From CAIRYW01 sp041665985 (GTDB taxonomy: Bacteria; Patescibacteriota; Minisyncoccia; Phycocordibacterales; CAIRYW01): 59,966 nt of DNA. The translations under genes were made by a program, and so were the position numbers. Below, piece by piece: positions 1 to 6,426 of the stretch; position 1 is the stretch's first letter; every line of letters starts with the position of its first letter. Below the pieces are notes generated by a model. That model did not search any database. It was not told where the DNA came from and saw nothing but the letters and a program-made list of their open reading frames with translations. The stretch spans positions 1 through 59,966 of the forward strand of contig JBAYHV010000001.1 of assembly GCA_041665985.1 (NCBI GenBank), written 5' to 3'.

Positions 1-54
1 ACGTACTGCTAACGCACGTAATCTTGGGATCTTTTCATTTGTTGTATATGCCAT
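1..54 (-). CDS. N-terminus of probable IS481-like transposase (partial)
   Basis: Reading the minus strand from an ATG at 54 gives MAYTTNEKIPRLRALAVR, open to the window edge. From memory, this start (MAYTTN...PRLRA..AV) resembles the N-terminal helix-turn-helix of IS481-type integrase-fold transposases that are frequent in Parcubacteria genomes. An in-frame ATG at 60 is the alternative start. Only 18 codons are visible, so the DDE catalytic domain cannot be checked and the family call is inference. If correct, the hairpin-rich stretch to the right borders a mobile element. Confidence 0.5.
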   Translation of the reverse strand, partial: MAYTTNEKIPRLRALAVR

Positions 55-108
55 GTTCATACTTTACATCAGGGAGGTGATGCAAAGGTATTGAACCATT
101 ACGCCCGG

Positions 109-136
109 TTGACTTTTTTATAATTTTGTTTAATAT
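109..136 (+). promoter_or_regulatory. Sigma-70-type promoter for the structured RNA
   Basis: TTGACT (109-114), a 16-nt spacer and TAATAT (131-136) form a good -35/-10 pair. Transcription would start near 143, just before the first hairpin of the structured RNA. Confidence 0.55.
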
Positions 137-142
137 TTAAAA

Positions 143-534
143 AAAGAGTTCGTTGATAACGAATACGAACCAAAATCCAATTTCGGCAAGACCAGCAGGG
201 ACACCTCAATCGCCGCATAGCTACCTCGGTTGAGGATGGTAATTAACGGTTACGCGTTGGTTATCTAGCCAATTGCGACCGGAGGGGTTTCTCCGGTCGC
301 TCCAATTTCGGAGAATTAAGCTGTGAAGCCTGTAGCAGTAACAGCTCTTCGAAACGTGTTGCTGATTAGTGGCGAGCGAAAGGCAACACTTATAATCGAC
401 AAATGGTCGTCGATTAGCGGTTGGGACGGGACCACCCTAATCCCAACCGCGCGAATTTCCGCAGTTTCCCCCAAGTGAGAGGTAGCTCAACTTCTTCAGA
501 TTTGATCTGAGGTTGAGCTACCTAAGTTTTTTTT
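143..534 (+). ncRNA. Orphan multi-hairpin structured RNA with own promoter and terminator
   Basis: No credible reading frame, but a chain of local hairpins: CCTCAA 204-209 with TTGAGG 230-235; a perfect 10-bp stem GCGACCGGAG 275-284 with 291-300; AGCTGT 319-324 with 341-346; GTGTTGC 356-362 with 383-389; TAATCGAC 393-400 with 409-416; GCGGTTGGGA 417-426 with 441-450; and a 12-bp stem 480-491 with 512-523 (inner TCAGAT/ATCTGA) followed by a T run at 527-534, a textbook intrinsic terminator. The segment is much richer in G+C than its surroundings, as structured RNAs in AT-rich genomes are. I do not see the conserved RNase P, tmRNA, SRP or 6S signatures. The stretch 367-382 resembles a conserved 23S domain I loop (GGCGAGCGAAAG), but no other rRNA similarity is visible. 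Identity unknown. Confidence 0.6.
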
Positions 535-540
535 GATTTC

Positions 541-716
541 GGCGAGCAGCCAACCATAGCACCTGGGTGCTGAGCTCTGTTTTTGTCTTTTTATTGTAAG
601 AGTTTGACAGAAACATCTTGGCACCTAGGTAGGTGGTTCATATTTTCGTTATAAAAAAAATACGGAGCGGAATAATCAATGTTAGATTGTTCCGCTCTTT
701 TGCTTTTAAAAAATAG
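541..716. other. Non-coding interval with hairpin and small terminator
   Basis: No gene seen. It holds a perfect AGCAC/GTGCT hairpin near 558-571 followed by a T-rich stretch, and a second strong hairpin GAGCGGAATAATC (665-677) pairing with 685-697 with one non-Watson-Crick position, followed by CTTTTGC; the latter looks like an intrinsic terminator on the plus strand. Confidence 0.45.
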
Positions 717-745
717 TTGACAGATTTAAATATAGTTGTTACATT
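717..745 (+). promoter_or_regulatory. Consensus promoter TTGACA-N17-TACATT
   Basis: TTGACA at 717-722 and TACATT at 740-745 are separated by exactly 17 nt, near-consensus for sigma-70. The transcript would carry a hairpin (TTGAAA 810-815 with TTTCAA 836-841, inner CGAAT/ATTCG) immediately before a small reading frame. Confidence 0.6.
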
Positions 746-843
746 AATAAATGAAGCGAAGAACATTTAAACTTTGGATTTCACGACAGTAACAACGGTC
801 AATAGACCCTTGAAATTCAGGCGAATATTAATTCGTTTCAAAT

Positions 844-939
844 ATGAAAACACGCAAAAACACCACCGTTGAATTGAGCAAAACTCTTCCCACTCCCGCC
901 GGCGGCATTGTCGCCTTCTACATCGGCCACGACCACTGA
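844..939 (+). CDS. Small GC-rich reading frame, 31 aa, unknown
   Basis: ATG at 844 follows a promoter (717-745) and a leader hairpin (810-841). The peptide starts MKTRKNTTVELSKTLPTPAG and ends in IGHDH. Codons mostly end in C (GCC, GGC, GTC, TTC, TAC, ATC, CAC, GAC), unlike the A/T-ending codons of every neighbour, suggesting transfer or different constraint. After the TGA, another frame keeps the same C-ending style (reads VYRSVWPEYGDKSTNNK), so this may be the first part of a small gene broken by a stop and a slip at the AAAA near 956. The unit ends at the terminator at 1027-1063. I do not recognise it. Confidence 0.35.
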   Translation: MKTRKNTTVELSKTLPTPAGGIVAFYIGHDH

Positions 940-1026
940 CGCCATGACGCCCTCAAAAGGTCTACCGCTCGGTCTGGCCCGAGTATGGAGACAAAAGCAC
1001 CAATAATAAGCAGTTTAGGTATAACA

Positions 1027-1076
1027 GACGATCACAGGCACTTGGTGCATGCCTGTGATCGTCACCTTTCATTTTT
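1027..1076 (+). terminator. Strong intrinsic terminator
   Basis: A perfect 14-bp stem, 1027-1040 with 1050-1063, 9-nt loop, then a T-rich run. It ends the transcript begun at the 717-745 promoter. Confidence 0.75.
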
Positions 1077-1181
1077 GAAGTTTTTTTCAAGGCCGAACAG
1101 ATCAGTTCGGCTTTTACATTGCCCAAAATTACTTAGGGGTGAAACCCCTAAGTAAAAAAAAGAAAAAAAATTGCGCTATGT

Positions 1182-1193
1182 TATAATCTTTTC
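1182..1193 (+). promoter_or_regulatory. Extended -10 of dnaX giving a leaderless transcript
   Basis: TGTTATAAT: extended -10 with TATAAT at 1182-1187, ending 6 nt before the ATG at 1194. Transcription from this box should begin at or next to the start codon, so the mRNA lacks a leader and a Shine-Dalgarno site. Confidence 0.6.
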
Positions 1194-2225
1194 ATGACAA
1201 CACACGAAACACTCTATCGAAAATATCGACCACAAAAATTTAGCGAAGTGATCAATCAAGATGATGTTGTTTCGTTGCTTACAAATTCAATTTCTGAGGA
1301 AAGAATTTCTCATGCATATATTTTTGCAGGATCTCGCGGAACTGGAAAAACTTCTGTTGCAAGAATCTTAGCTAGGGAATTAGGAACAACTGATGATGAC
1401 CTATATGAAATTGATGCTGCTTCAAACAGAGGAATTGATGACATAAGAGCCCTAAGAGAAACAATTGAGACCCTTCCTTTTTCATCACCAAAAAAAGTTT
1501 ATTTAATTGATGAGGCTCACATGCTTACTCGTGAAGCTTGGAACGCCCTTTTGAAAACTTTAGAAGAACCTCCAAAGCATGTTATTTTTATTTTAGCGAC
1601 AACTGAGTTGGAAAAAATTCCAGAAACAATTCAATCACGTTGTCAGGTCTGTGAATTCAAAAAACCAACAAGAGCAATTCTTTCAAAAGTAATTAGTAAA
1701 ATTGCAAAAAAAGAAGGATTTGAAATTGAAGAGGAATCCTCCGATCTTATTTCACTTATGGCAAATGGTTCTTTTAGAGATGCAATAGGAGGACTTCAAA
1801 AAACGATCAGTTCAGTAACAAACAAAATAATTAAGCTCATTGATACAGAAAAATCTTTAGGTGCTCCAAAAGAAGCCTTGATCGAAAAATTTATTGTTTC
1901 AGTAGGAAAGAAGGAAACGGATAATGCACTTAAAGCACTTCACGAAGCAAAAGATAATGATATGAATATGGAACTTTTTGGAAAACTTACACTCGAAAAA
2001 ATTCGAGACATAGTTTTAATAAAATTTTCACCAACCCATGAGCAAAATCTAACTCACCGTTACTCAGAGGAAAGAATTAAATTTATAAAAGAATGTGCTG
2101 GTTCAAAAGAAATGCAGTGGAATGGGGAAGTTCTCAGAAAACTTCTTTTGTCAGTGATGGAATCTGAAAGATCCTTTATTCCTGAACTTTCTCTAGAATT
2201 GTTTGCTATTGGACTTTCTAGCTAA
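1194..2225 (+). CDS. dnaX: DNA polymerase III clamp-loader subunit gamma (DnaX), zinc-module-less
   Basis: Clamp-loader ATPase that loads the beta sliding clamp in the replisome. Visible: RFC-type N-terminus (YRKYRPQKFSEV), Walker A GSRGTGKT at 46-53, Walker B DEAH at 106-109, sensor 1 (LATTELEKI), and SRC arginine-finger motif at 148-150. The usual DnaX zinc module (four Cys between Walker A and B) is absent: ARELG runs straight into LYEIDAAS. At 343 aa it is shorter than typical gamma (about 430) and lacks the tau extension. This layout could also be read as a DnaX/RFC-small-subunit hybrid, but SRC and sequence favour DnaX. Leaderless promoter directly upstream; a terminator follows. Confidence 0.9.
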   Translation: MTTHETLYRKYRPQKFSEVINQDDVVSLLTNSISEERISHAYIFAGSRGTGKTSVARILARELGTTDDDLYEIDAASNRGIDDIRALRETIETLPFSSPKKVYLIDEAHMLTREAWNALLKTLEEPPKHVIFILATTELEKIPETIQSRCQVCEFKKPTRAILSKVISKIAKKEGFEIEEESSDLISLMANGSFRDAIGGLQKTISSVTNKIIKLIDTEKSLGAPKEALIEKFIVSVGKKETDNALKALHEAKDNDMNMELFGKLTLEKIRDIVLIKFSPTHEQNLTHRYSEERIKFIKECAGSKEMQWNGEVLRKLLLSVMESERSFIPELSLELFAIGLSS

Positions 2226-2250
2226 AATTTTGATTTTTTTGCAAAAAAAA

Positions 2251-2283
2251 GCTAAAGTATTGAGGCTTTAGTTTTGGTTTTTG
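2251..2283 (+). terminator. Terminator after dnaX
   Basis: CTAAAG (2252-2257) pairs with CTTTAG (2266-2271), followed by TTTTGGTTTTTG. Confidence 0.6.
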
Positions 2284-2341
2284 TTCGTATGTTTTAAGTG
2301 CCCTTTACTTTATGAACTTTTTACTTTAAACTAATTTACAT

Positions 2342-2412
2342 TACGGGATCGTCTAATGGTAGGACGACGGCTTTTGGAGCCGTCTATCTAGGTTCGAGTC
2401 CTAGTCCCGTAG
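2342..2412 (+). tRNA. tRNA-Gln (anticodon TTG)
   Basis: Acceptor TACGGGA (2342-2348) pairs with TCCCGTA (2405-2411), discriminator G2412. Anticodon stem ACGGC/GCCGT (2367-2371, 2379-2383) encloses loop TTTTGGA with anticodon TTG at 2374-2376. T arm contains GGTTCGAGTCC. No encoded CCA. The 3' half is copied several times downstream (see repeats). Confidence 0.9.
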
Positions 2413-2417
2413 CAAAT

Positions 2418-2567
2418 GAGTGTAGCGAATTTGCTACGGGAAGTGAGTGATGTTATCACTCACGTCTAGGACTCGAAGAGGTTGAGTTTATCGCACGGAG
2501 CAAAGCGAGTACGATACGAAACCTGTACCGTCCATGTAATGGAAGAGACTCCTAGTCCCGTAGCAAA
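2418..2567 (+). repeat. tRNA-Gln-linked foldback element, unit 1
   Basis: Left arm 2430-2440 is the reverse complement of the tRNA acceptor 3' strand plus trailing bases; then comes an unrelated 25-nt hairpin (2441-2465, GTGAGTGAT/ATCACTCAC); then CTAGGACTCGAA (2466-2477), reverse complement of the T arm. Internal hairpins AGGTT/AACCT (2479-2483, 2520-2524) and CCAT-gta-ATGG (2532-2542) follow, and the unit closes with a direct copy of the tRNA 3' end (TCCTAGTCCCGTAGC, 2550-2564). The unit folds into a multibranched structure whose basal stem is the tRNA's own 3' sequence. Confidence 0.75.
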
Positions 2568-2714
2568 AGAAAGTGCTAGGTAGCACTTTCGACTAGGACG
2601 AGAACAGCGGAGCTATAATTTTTCGGAAGAAAAATTAGCGAGCTGGTGCCTAGACTAAAATTTGCGATAGGCAAATTTTAAGTCGAAGGAGAGATTCCTA
2701 GTCCCGTAGCAAAA
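2568..2714 (+). repeat. tRNA-Gln-linked foldback element, unit 2
   Basis: Second tandem unit with the same architecture but different hairpin sequences: AAAGTGC/GCACTTT (2570-2576, 2583-2589), CTAGGA at 2593-2598 pairing with TCCTAG at 2696-2701, an AGCT-ATTTTTC/GAAAAAT hairpin near 2611-2643, and a long AAAATTTGC/GCAAATTTT hairpin near 2656-2680. It ends in another copy of the tRNA-Gln 3' end (CCTAGTCCCGTAGCAAA). Conserved fold with divergent stems implies compensatory change. Confidence 0.7.
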
Positions 2715-2867
2715 ATTTACCGTAGGAAAATTTTTCTACGGGAAGAAAGCCCTGGGAGAGCTTTCGCCTAAGGCTCGAAAACCTTTTGAGTCTAAAATTG
2801 ATTTTAAGAAAATTTTAGCCAAAAGGTGTACCGTCCATGTAATGGAAGAGACTCCTAGTCCCGTAAT
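2715..2867 (+). repeat. tRNA-Gln-linked foldback element, unit 3
   Basis: Third unit: inverted acceptor arm CTACGGG at 2736-2742, hairpin GAAAGC/GCTTTC near 2745-2764, CTCGAA at 2774-2779, long hairpin ACCTTTTG...CAAAAGGT (about 2781-2827), then a segment identical to unit 1 (GTACCGTCCATGTAATGGAA) and a last copy of the tRNA 3' end to 2866. The ACCTTTTGAG/CCAAAAGGTGT pair is shared almost exactly with the tRNA-Ala-linked unit at 26351. Confidence 0.7.
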
Positions 2868-2871
2868 TTAT

Positions 2872-3092
2872 TACAAATAAATTTTTAAACTATTTACTTA
2901 AAATTAAATAATAGTAGTATTGAAAACAGCTTTTCGGCTCAACTTGCGGGTTAAAAACCCAAAGAACGAGGTGTCGACGCCACGCCTACAATGTTCATAC
3001 GAACAAGAGAGTTGACGGTGTAGTTATTTAAACAATAGATCGAAAATTTCTGATAACGTTAACTAAAAAAAAGTTAACGTATTTTTTAAAAT
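2872..3092. other. Intergenic region with unexplained hairpins
   Basis: No gene seen. Several small hairpins (AGC-ttttc-GGCT near 2930, GGGTT-aaa-AACCC near 2950-2962, TCAACT near 2939 with AGTTGA near 3012) could enclose a structured RNA of about 90 nt. At 3056-3080 lies a perfect palindromic hairpin ACGTTAACT-A7-AGTTAACGT followed by ATTTTTTAA, usable as a terminator on either strand, including for the minus-strand gene ending at 3093. Confidence 0.4.
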
Positions 3093-3614
3093 CTATTTAA
3101 GGATAAAACCTTTTTCATCCACAGCAACAATGTAATCATCCGAATAGTTTTTATCTACATCCACGCTATCATCGCTAAAAGATTTTTCAACAAAATAGAT
3201 TTTTTGTCCTGGGATAATTTTGAATGATTGTGTTTGGTCGCTTTGTGTTTTAGAGGTCAGACTAATTTCTATTACATCATTATTTTCTGATTTAGTTACG
3301 ACAAAATTAAATCCAGCAAGTGCTTTTTTTGCACTTGCATTTGCTGTTGGGTAGATTAAGTACGCTTTGTCATAATCAGGTGATTCTGCAAAAAGTTGAT
3401 CAGTACTTTGCATTATCGAAGTACTTGTCGAAGTAGGTTTTGTTGATGTTGCTTGTGTAGGGATTGTTTCAATTTTATCACTTGCTATTTTGATATCTGG
3501 AGAATCGGGTAAACTTGAAATTGATGAACTTCCTTGGTATTTAAAAATTAAAAATGCTCCTCCGGAAATGATCAATATAAGCGCAAAAATAATTATTTTA
3601 TATCTTGGGTTCAT
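3093..3614 (-). CDS. Membrane-anchored extracytoplasmic protein, unknown function
   Basis: 173 aa. The N-terminus has one hydrophobic helix (about residues 7-23) after a short basic start, typical of a signal anchor. Then comes a Ser/Thr-rich linker (about 27-75, with repeated TST and PTSTS motifs) and a C-terminal domain of about 95 aa without Cys or an obvious catalytic motif; near its end it has GQKIYFVEK and a polar DDS-rich stretch. I do not recognise the domain. It is a lone minus-strand gene between the tRNA-Gln region and the divergently oriented SAM riboswitch/metK unit, with a palindromic terminator just beyond its 3' end. Confidence 0.7.
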   Translation of the reverse strand: MNPRYKIIIFALILIISGGAFLIFKYQGSSSISSLPDSPDIKIASDKIETIPTQATSTKPTSTSTSIMQSTDQLFAESPDYDKAYLIYPTANASAKKALAGFNFVVTKSENNDVIEISLTSKTQSDQTQSFKIIPGQKIYFVEKSFSDDSVDVDKNYSDDYIVAVDEKGFILK

Positions 3615-3723
3615 AAATTATTTGAATTAAATTGTAAAATCTTACAAATACAATTATACAACCTAAATACAATAATAGTTGCAAACAAAAATTCTGTTGC
3701 TATAATATTTCTACAATTAAATA

Positions 3724-3819
3724 CATATCAAGAGAGCGACGAGAGCCCTGGCTCAAAGACTCGCCAGCAACCCTAAAATTTTAGTAGGTGCTAAATCCAG
3801 CCCATTTGGGAATGATAAC
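3724..3819 (+). promoter_or_regulatory. SAM-I (S-box) riboswitch
   Basis: The core matches the SAM-I consensus: AAGAGAG near the 5' side, CTGGC...GCCAGCAACC in the middle, then GGTGCTAAATCCAGCC and a GATAA end. P1 can form from TATCA (3726-3730) and TGATA (3813-3817). A terminator hairpin follows at once (3836-3862). SAM-I riboswitches turn off methionine/SAM genes when SAM is abundant, which fits metK about 130 nt further downstream. Confidence 0.9.
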
Positions 3820-3835
3820 GAATATTTTATATTTG

Positions 3836-3862
3836 AAAACTTCCTAAAATGGAGGTTTTTTT
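3836..3862 (+). terminator. Expression-platform terminator of the SAM riboswitch
   Basis: AAACTTCC, loop TAAAAT, GGAGGTTT, then a T run. Its position directly after the aptamer supports transcription attenuation of metK. Confidence 0.8.
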
Positions 3863-3990
3863 GTTTTATAAAGTCGTATTATTAATAGCATTAATTAACC
3901 CACAAAAAAATTTGTAATCATAATTACTAAACAAAAAATATTTAGTTTAATTATCAATAAAATTTAGGCGGGTAAAAATAAAAAAAATAT

Positions 3991-4980
3991 ATGAAATGGA
4001 CAGCAGAATCAGTGACACCAAAGCACCCAGATAAGCTTTGTGATCGAATTAGTGACTCTATTTTAGATGCATGCCTTGCTCAAGATCCTTACTCTCGCGT
4101 TGCAATGGAATCTTTGGGTGGACATGGAATAGTTACAGTTACAGGCGAGCTTACAACAAATGCATATGTTGATATTCGCCAAATTGTTGAAAAGATCCTA
4201 GGAAAACCATATGGAGTTCAAATAAACGTTGTAAAACAATCAAATGAAATCGCTCAAGGAGTAAATATAGGAGGAGCAGGAGATCAAGGTGTTATGGTTG
4301 GATTTGCTACAAGAGAAACTCCAGAATTAATGCCAAAAGAAGTTATTTTAGCAAGAAGTCTTGGGAGATATATTTATGACAACTATGCATCTTTTGATGG
4401 TAAGACTCAGATCACTTGGGATTCTGATGATGATGCAATTGAAACAGTTGTAGCTTCTTTTCAAAATACAGTAAAAGCTGATCTAGAAAAATATATTAAC
4501 GAATGGCTAAAAGATAAAAAAGTAAAAACTGATCTTAAAATTCACGCAAATCCTGCAGGAGATTGGAGTATCGGAGGATTTGATGCTGATACAGGTCTAA
4601 CGGGAAGAAAAATTGTTGTAGATCAATACGGGCTTAGATGTCCTATTGGTGGAGGGGCATTCTCAGGAAAAGATTCAACAAAAGTTGACCGTTCTGGAGC
4701 ATATATTGCTCGAAAAGAGGCGGTTACAATTTTGAATTCATCAGCAGATTATAAAGAGGTAACTTTTTATCTAGGATACGCAATTGGTATTGCTGAACCA
4801 GTTTGGGCTAAAGCAATGATCGTACTCAATGATGGATCTAGGAAAGAAATAGACTACATTGACAAATTAAGCCTTTTTACACCGAACGCAATTATTGAAA
4901 CTCTAAAACTTAGAGAACCAAAATTTGCAAAAACTGCAGAATGGGGACATTTTGGAAATGATTTTGATTGGGATAAATAG
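3991..4980 (+). CDS. metK: S-adenosylmethionine synthetase
   Basis: Makes S-adenosylmethionine from ATP and methionine. Visible signatures: N-terminal ESVTPKHPDKLCD with the catalytic-type His at about 12, GHGIVTVTGEL near 44-54, GAGDQG at 95-100 (adenine-binding loop) and the phosphate-binding GGGAFSGKDSTKVDRS segment near 220-236. At 329 aa it is shorter than the usual roughly 385 aa of bacterial MetK; central and C-terminal loops are trimmed, but catalytic motifs are kept. Controlled by the SAM-I riboswitch upstream, so product feedback is expected. A strong terminator closes the gene. Confidence 0.93.
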   Translation: MKWTAESVTPKHPDKLCDRISDSILDACLAQDPYSRVAMESLGGHGIVTVTGELTTNAYVDIRQIVEKILGKPYGVQINVVKQSNEIAQGVNIGGAGDQGVMVGFATRETPELMPKEVILARSLGRYIYDNYASFDGKTQITWDSDDDAIETVVASFQNTVKADLEKYINEWLKDKKVKTDLKIHANPAGDWSIGGFDADTGLTGRKIVVDQYGLRCPIGGGAFSGKDSTKVDRSGAYIARKEAVTILNSSADYKEVTFYLGYAIGIAEPVWAKAMIVLNDGSRKEIDYIDKLSLFTPNAIIETLKLREPKFAKTAEWGHFGNDFDWDK

Positions 4981-5020
4981 AGTAGTTTAAAGTTCTAAGT
5001 TCATAAAGTGACAGGTAAAG

Positions 5021-5052
5021 AAAAAAGACCACACCTTCGGTGTGGTCTTTTT
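5021..5052 (+). terminator. Terminator after metK
   Basis: AAAAAAGACCACACC, TTCG loop, GGTGTGGTCTTTTTT: a perfect symmetric hairpin. It lies inside an upstream-extended version of the next reading frame, which shows that the next gene must start later (5106). Confidence 0.9.
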
Positions 5053-5105
5053 TCCGTTTTCTGTTAACTTTTCTCTGTTATCTAAAATATGGTATTATTT
5101 CCTCA

Positions 5106-5804
5106 ATGATCCTAAATTTTGTAGCATTGCACGCAGGAAGTTGGTTTTTACCAGTCATTATCACAGCTGCGGTTGTTGACAGTATCAACCCTTGCGCTTT
5201 TTCCATTTTATTTTTAACTATAACTTTTCTTTTTAGTCTTGGAAAAAATAGAAAATTTGTTTTGATCGCGGGAGGTGTTTATATATTAGGAATTGCTTTT
5301 GTTTATACTTTTATTGGAATCGGCTTACTTAAAGTCCTCTCATTTTTTGCTGTCCCAAATGGTTTGGCAAAAATTGGAGCAGCTATCCTTATTCTTTATA
5401 CAGTAATAGGACTGATCAATGAATTCATACCCTCGTTCCCATTAAAATTGAAGATTCCTGCAGGTGCACATAAAATGCTTGCATTGGTAATAACTAAAGC
5501 GTCAATCCCAGGTTCTTTTCTTTTGGGAATTCTTGTTGGTGTTTTCGAATTTCCTTGTACGGGCGGGCCTTATCTTTTTGTTTTAAGTTTGCTTCATGAT
5601 CAGGGCCATTTTTGGGAAGGTTTTGGTTATCTTTTGATCTATAACGTTATTTTTATTTTACCGCTTGTTTTAATCCTTGCATTTGCTGTCAATCAAATTG
5701 TATTAGAAAAAATTGAAAAATTACGAAAACTGGAGACCAAAAAATCTCGAACTGCTCTACTTTTGCTACTTCTTCTTATTGGAATTGCGATATACTTTAT
5801 TTAA
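5106..5804 (+). CDS. CcdA/DsbD-type thiol-disulfide membrane transporter
   Basis: 232 aa, six or so hydrophobic helices. Carries the two Cys expected of the CcdA/DsbD transmembrane domain: DSINPCAFS (Cys30) and FEFPCTGGP (Cys151), each next to Pro, as in the family that moves reducing equivalents from cytoplasmic thioredoxin across the membrane. Start chosen at 5106 because an extended -10 (TGGTATTAT, 5093-5098) ends 7 nt before it and a terminator lies in the upstream extension. The membrane-anchored thioredoxin at 6427 is the likely partner. No gene symbol is assigned because CcdA and DsbD-beta cannot be separated here. Confidence 0.85.
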   Translation: MILNFVALHAGSWFLPVIITAAVVDSINPCAFSILFLTITFLFSLGKNRKFVLIAGGVYILGIAFVYTFIGIGLLKVLSFFAVPNGLAKIGAAILILYTVIGLINEFIPSFPLKLKIPAGAHKMLALVITKASIPGSFLLGILVGVFEFPCTGGPYLFVLSLLHDQGHFWEGFGYLLIYNVIFILPLVLILAFAVNQIVLEKIEKLRKLETKKSRTALLLLLLLIGIAIYFI

Positions 5805-5824
5805 TTAAAATAAATTCAACTAAT

Positions 5825-6328
5825 ATGATCAACGAAACACCAATGAGTTTTGAAGAACTGAAAAAAAAGATCGAGGAGTTAAAAGAAAAAAAAGGCGTTG
5901 ATCTTTCAATTGAAGAGGATCTGAGCGTTGCTATCATGAATTTAATAAGCCTTGAGGAGCACTTCTTTTTTACAGGCAATAAAACTGGAAAGGATGAGTA
6001 TTACGATATGCTTTATGAGGTAAGAGAAATAAGAAAAGTTCTTTTGGCTCGGATGATCGAGAAAACTGAAGGAGAAACTTGGTGCGTTTCAAAACATTTA
6101 CTGGCAACAACCATGCGTTTGATGGAGGTTGGTACAAAACTTTATTCAGATGGCAAAAAAGAAGATGCAAAAGAGATCTTTGGTTTTGCATACAAAATTT
6201 ACAATTTGTTTTTTGCTTTGAGATTAAAGATCATCAAGGCACCAGAAGTTGCTACACAAATTGAAAATGCTAAGCCTATGACATTTGACGATATCATGGG
6301 AAAATTAGTAGATTGCTGTAAAGAATAA
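5825..6328 (+). CDS. Conserved-looking helical protein, unknown function
   Basis: 167 aa, no signal peptide, strongly helical. The N-terminal third is charged (EELKKKIEELKEKKGVD) and probably coiled coil; the middle has LISLEEHFFFTG and a long amphipathic run. Three Cys: one in ETWCVSKHL (about 81) and a CC pair near the end (LVDCCKE). Its position between a CcdA-like channel and a thioredoxin-like protein, with only about 20 nt to the first, suggests co-transcription with the redox pair, and the Cys could be targets, but this is inference. I do not recognise the family. Confidence 0.75.
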   Translation: MINETPMSFEELKKKIEELKEKKGVDLSIEEDLSVAIMNLISLEEHFFFTGNKTGKDEYYDMLYEVREIRKVLLARMIEKTEGETWCVSKHLLATTMRLMEVGTKLYSDGKKEDAKEIFGFAYKIYNLFFALRLKIIKAPEVATQIENAKPMTFDDIMGKLVDCCKE

Positions 6329-6329
6329 T

Positions 6330-6359
6330 CCCGCACTGAAATTTTAATTCGATTATGTC
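6330..6359. repeat. Inverted partial copy of the shared 38-nt leader
   Basis: CCCGCACTGAAATTTTAATT here is nearly the reverse complement of the end of the leader at 6389-6426 (AATTAAAATTCTAGTGACGGG). The same 30-nt sequence recurs at 8618-8647 upstream of pyruvate kinase. Confidence 0.75.
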
Positions 6360-6388
6360 CGAATTTAATTTACATATTAATATAAAAT

Positions 6389-6426
6389 AGTCGAAAGATT
6401 TAACAAATTAAAATTCTAGTGACGGG
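6389..6426 (+). promoter_or_regulatory. Shared 38-nt leader abutting the start codon (copy 1)
   Basis: Starts AGTCGAAAGATTTAAC and ends CTAGTGACGGG, followed directly by ATG at 6427. Identical to 8817-8854 (pyruvate kinase) and differing at one base from 59635-59672 (atpB). A TATAAAAT box (6381-6388) sits immediately upstream, so this is probably a 5' UTR rather than a promoter. Confidence 0.8.

Noticed and set aside
367..382. Fragment of 23S rRNA
   Set aside because: Only a 16-nt resemblance to a conserved loop; flanking sequence does not match rRNA.
143..534. RNase P RNA, tmRNA, SRP RNA or 6S RNA
   Set aside because: None of the conserved core motifs of these RNAs could be found on either strand.
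2342..2867. Prophage or integrative element attachment site at tRNA-Gln
   Set aside because: The 3'-end duplications are only about 150 nt apart and no integrase gene is present in this region.
5040..5105. Upstream extension of the CcdA-like gene
   Set aside because: Overlaps the metK terminator; a -10 box 7 nt before 5106 supports the later start.
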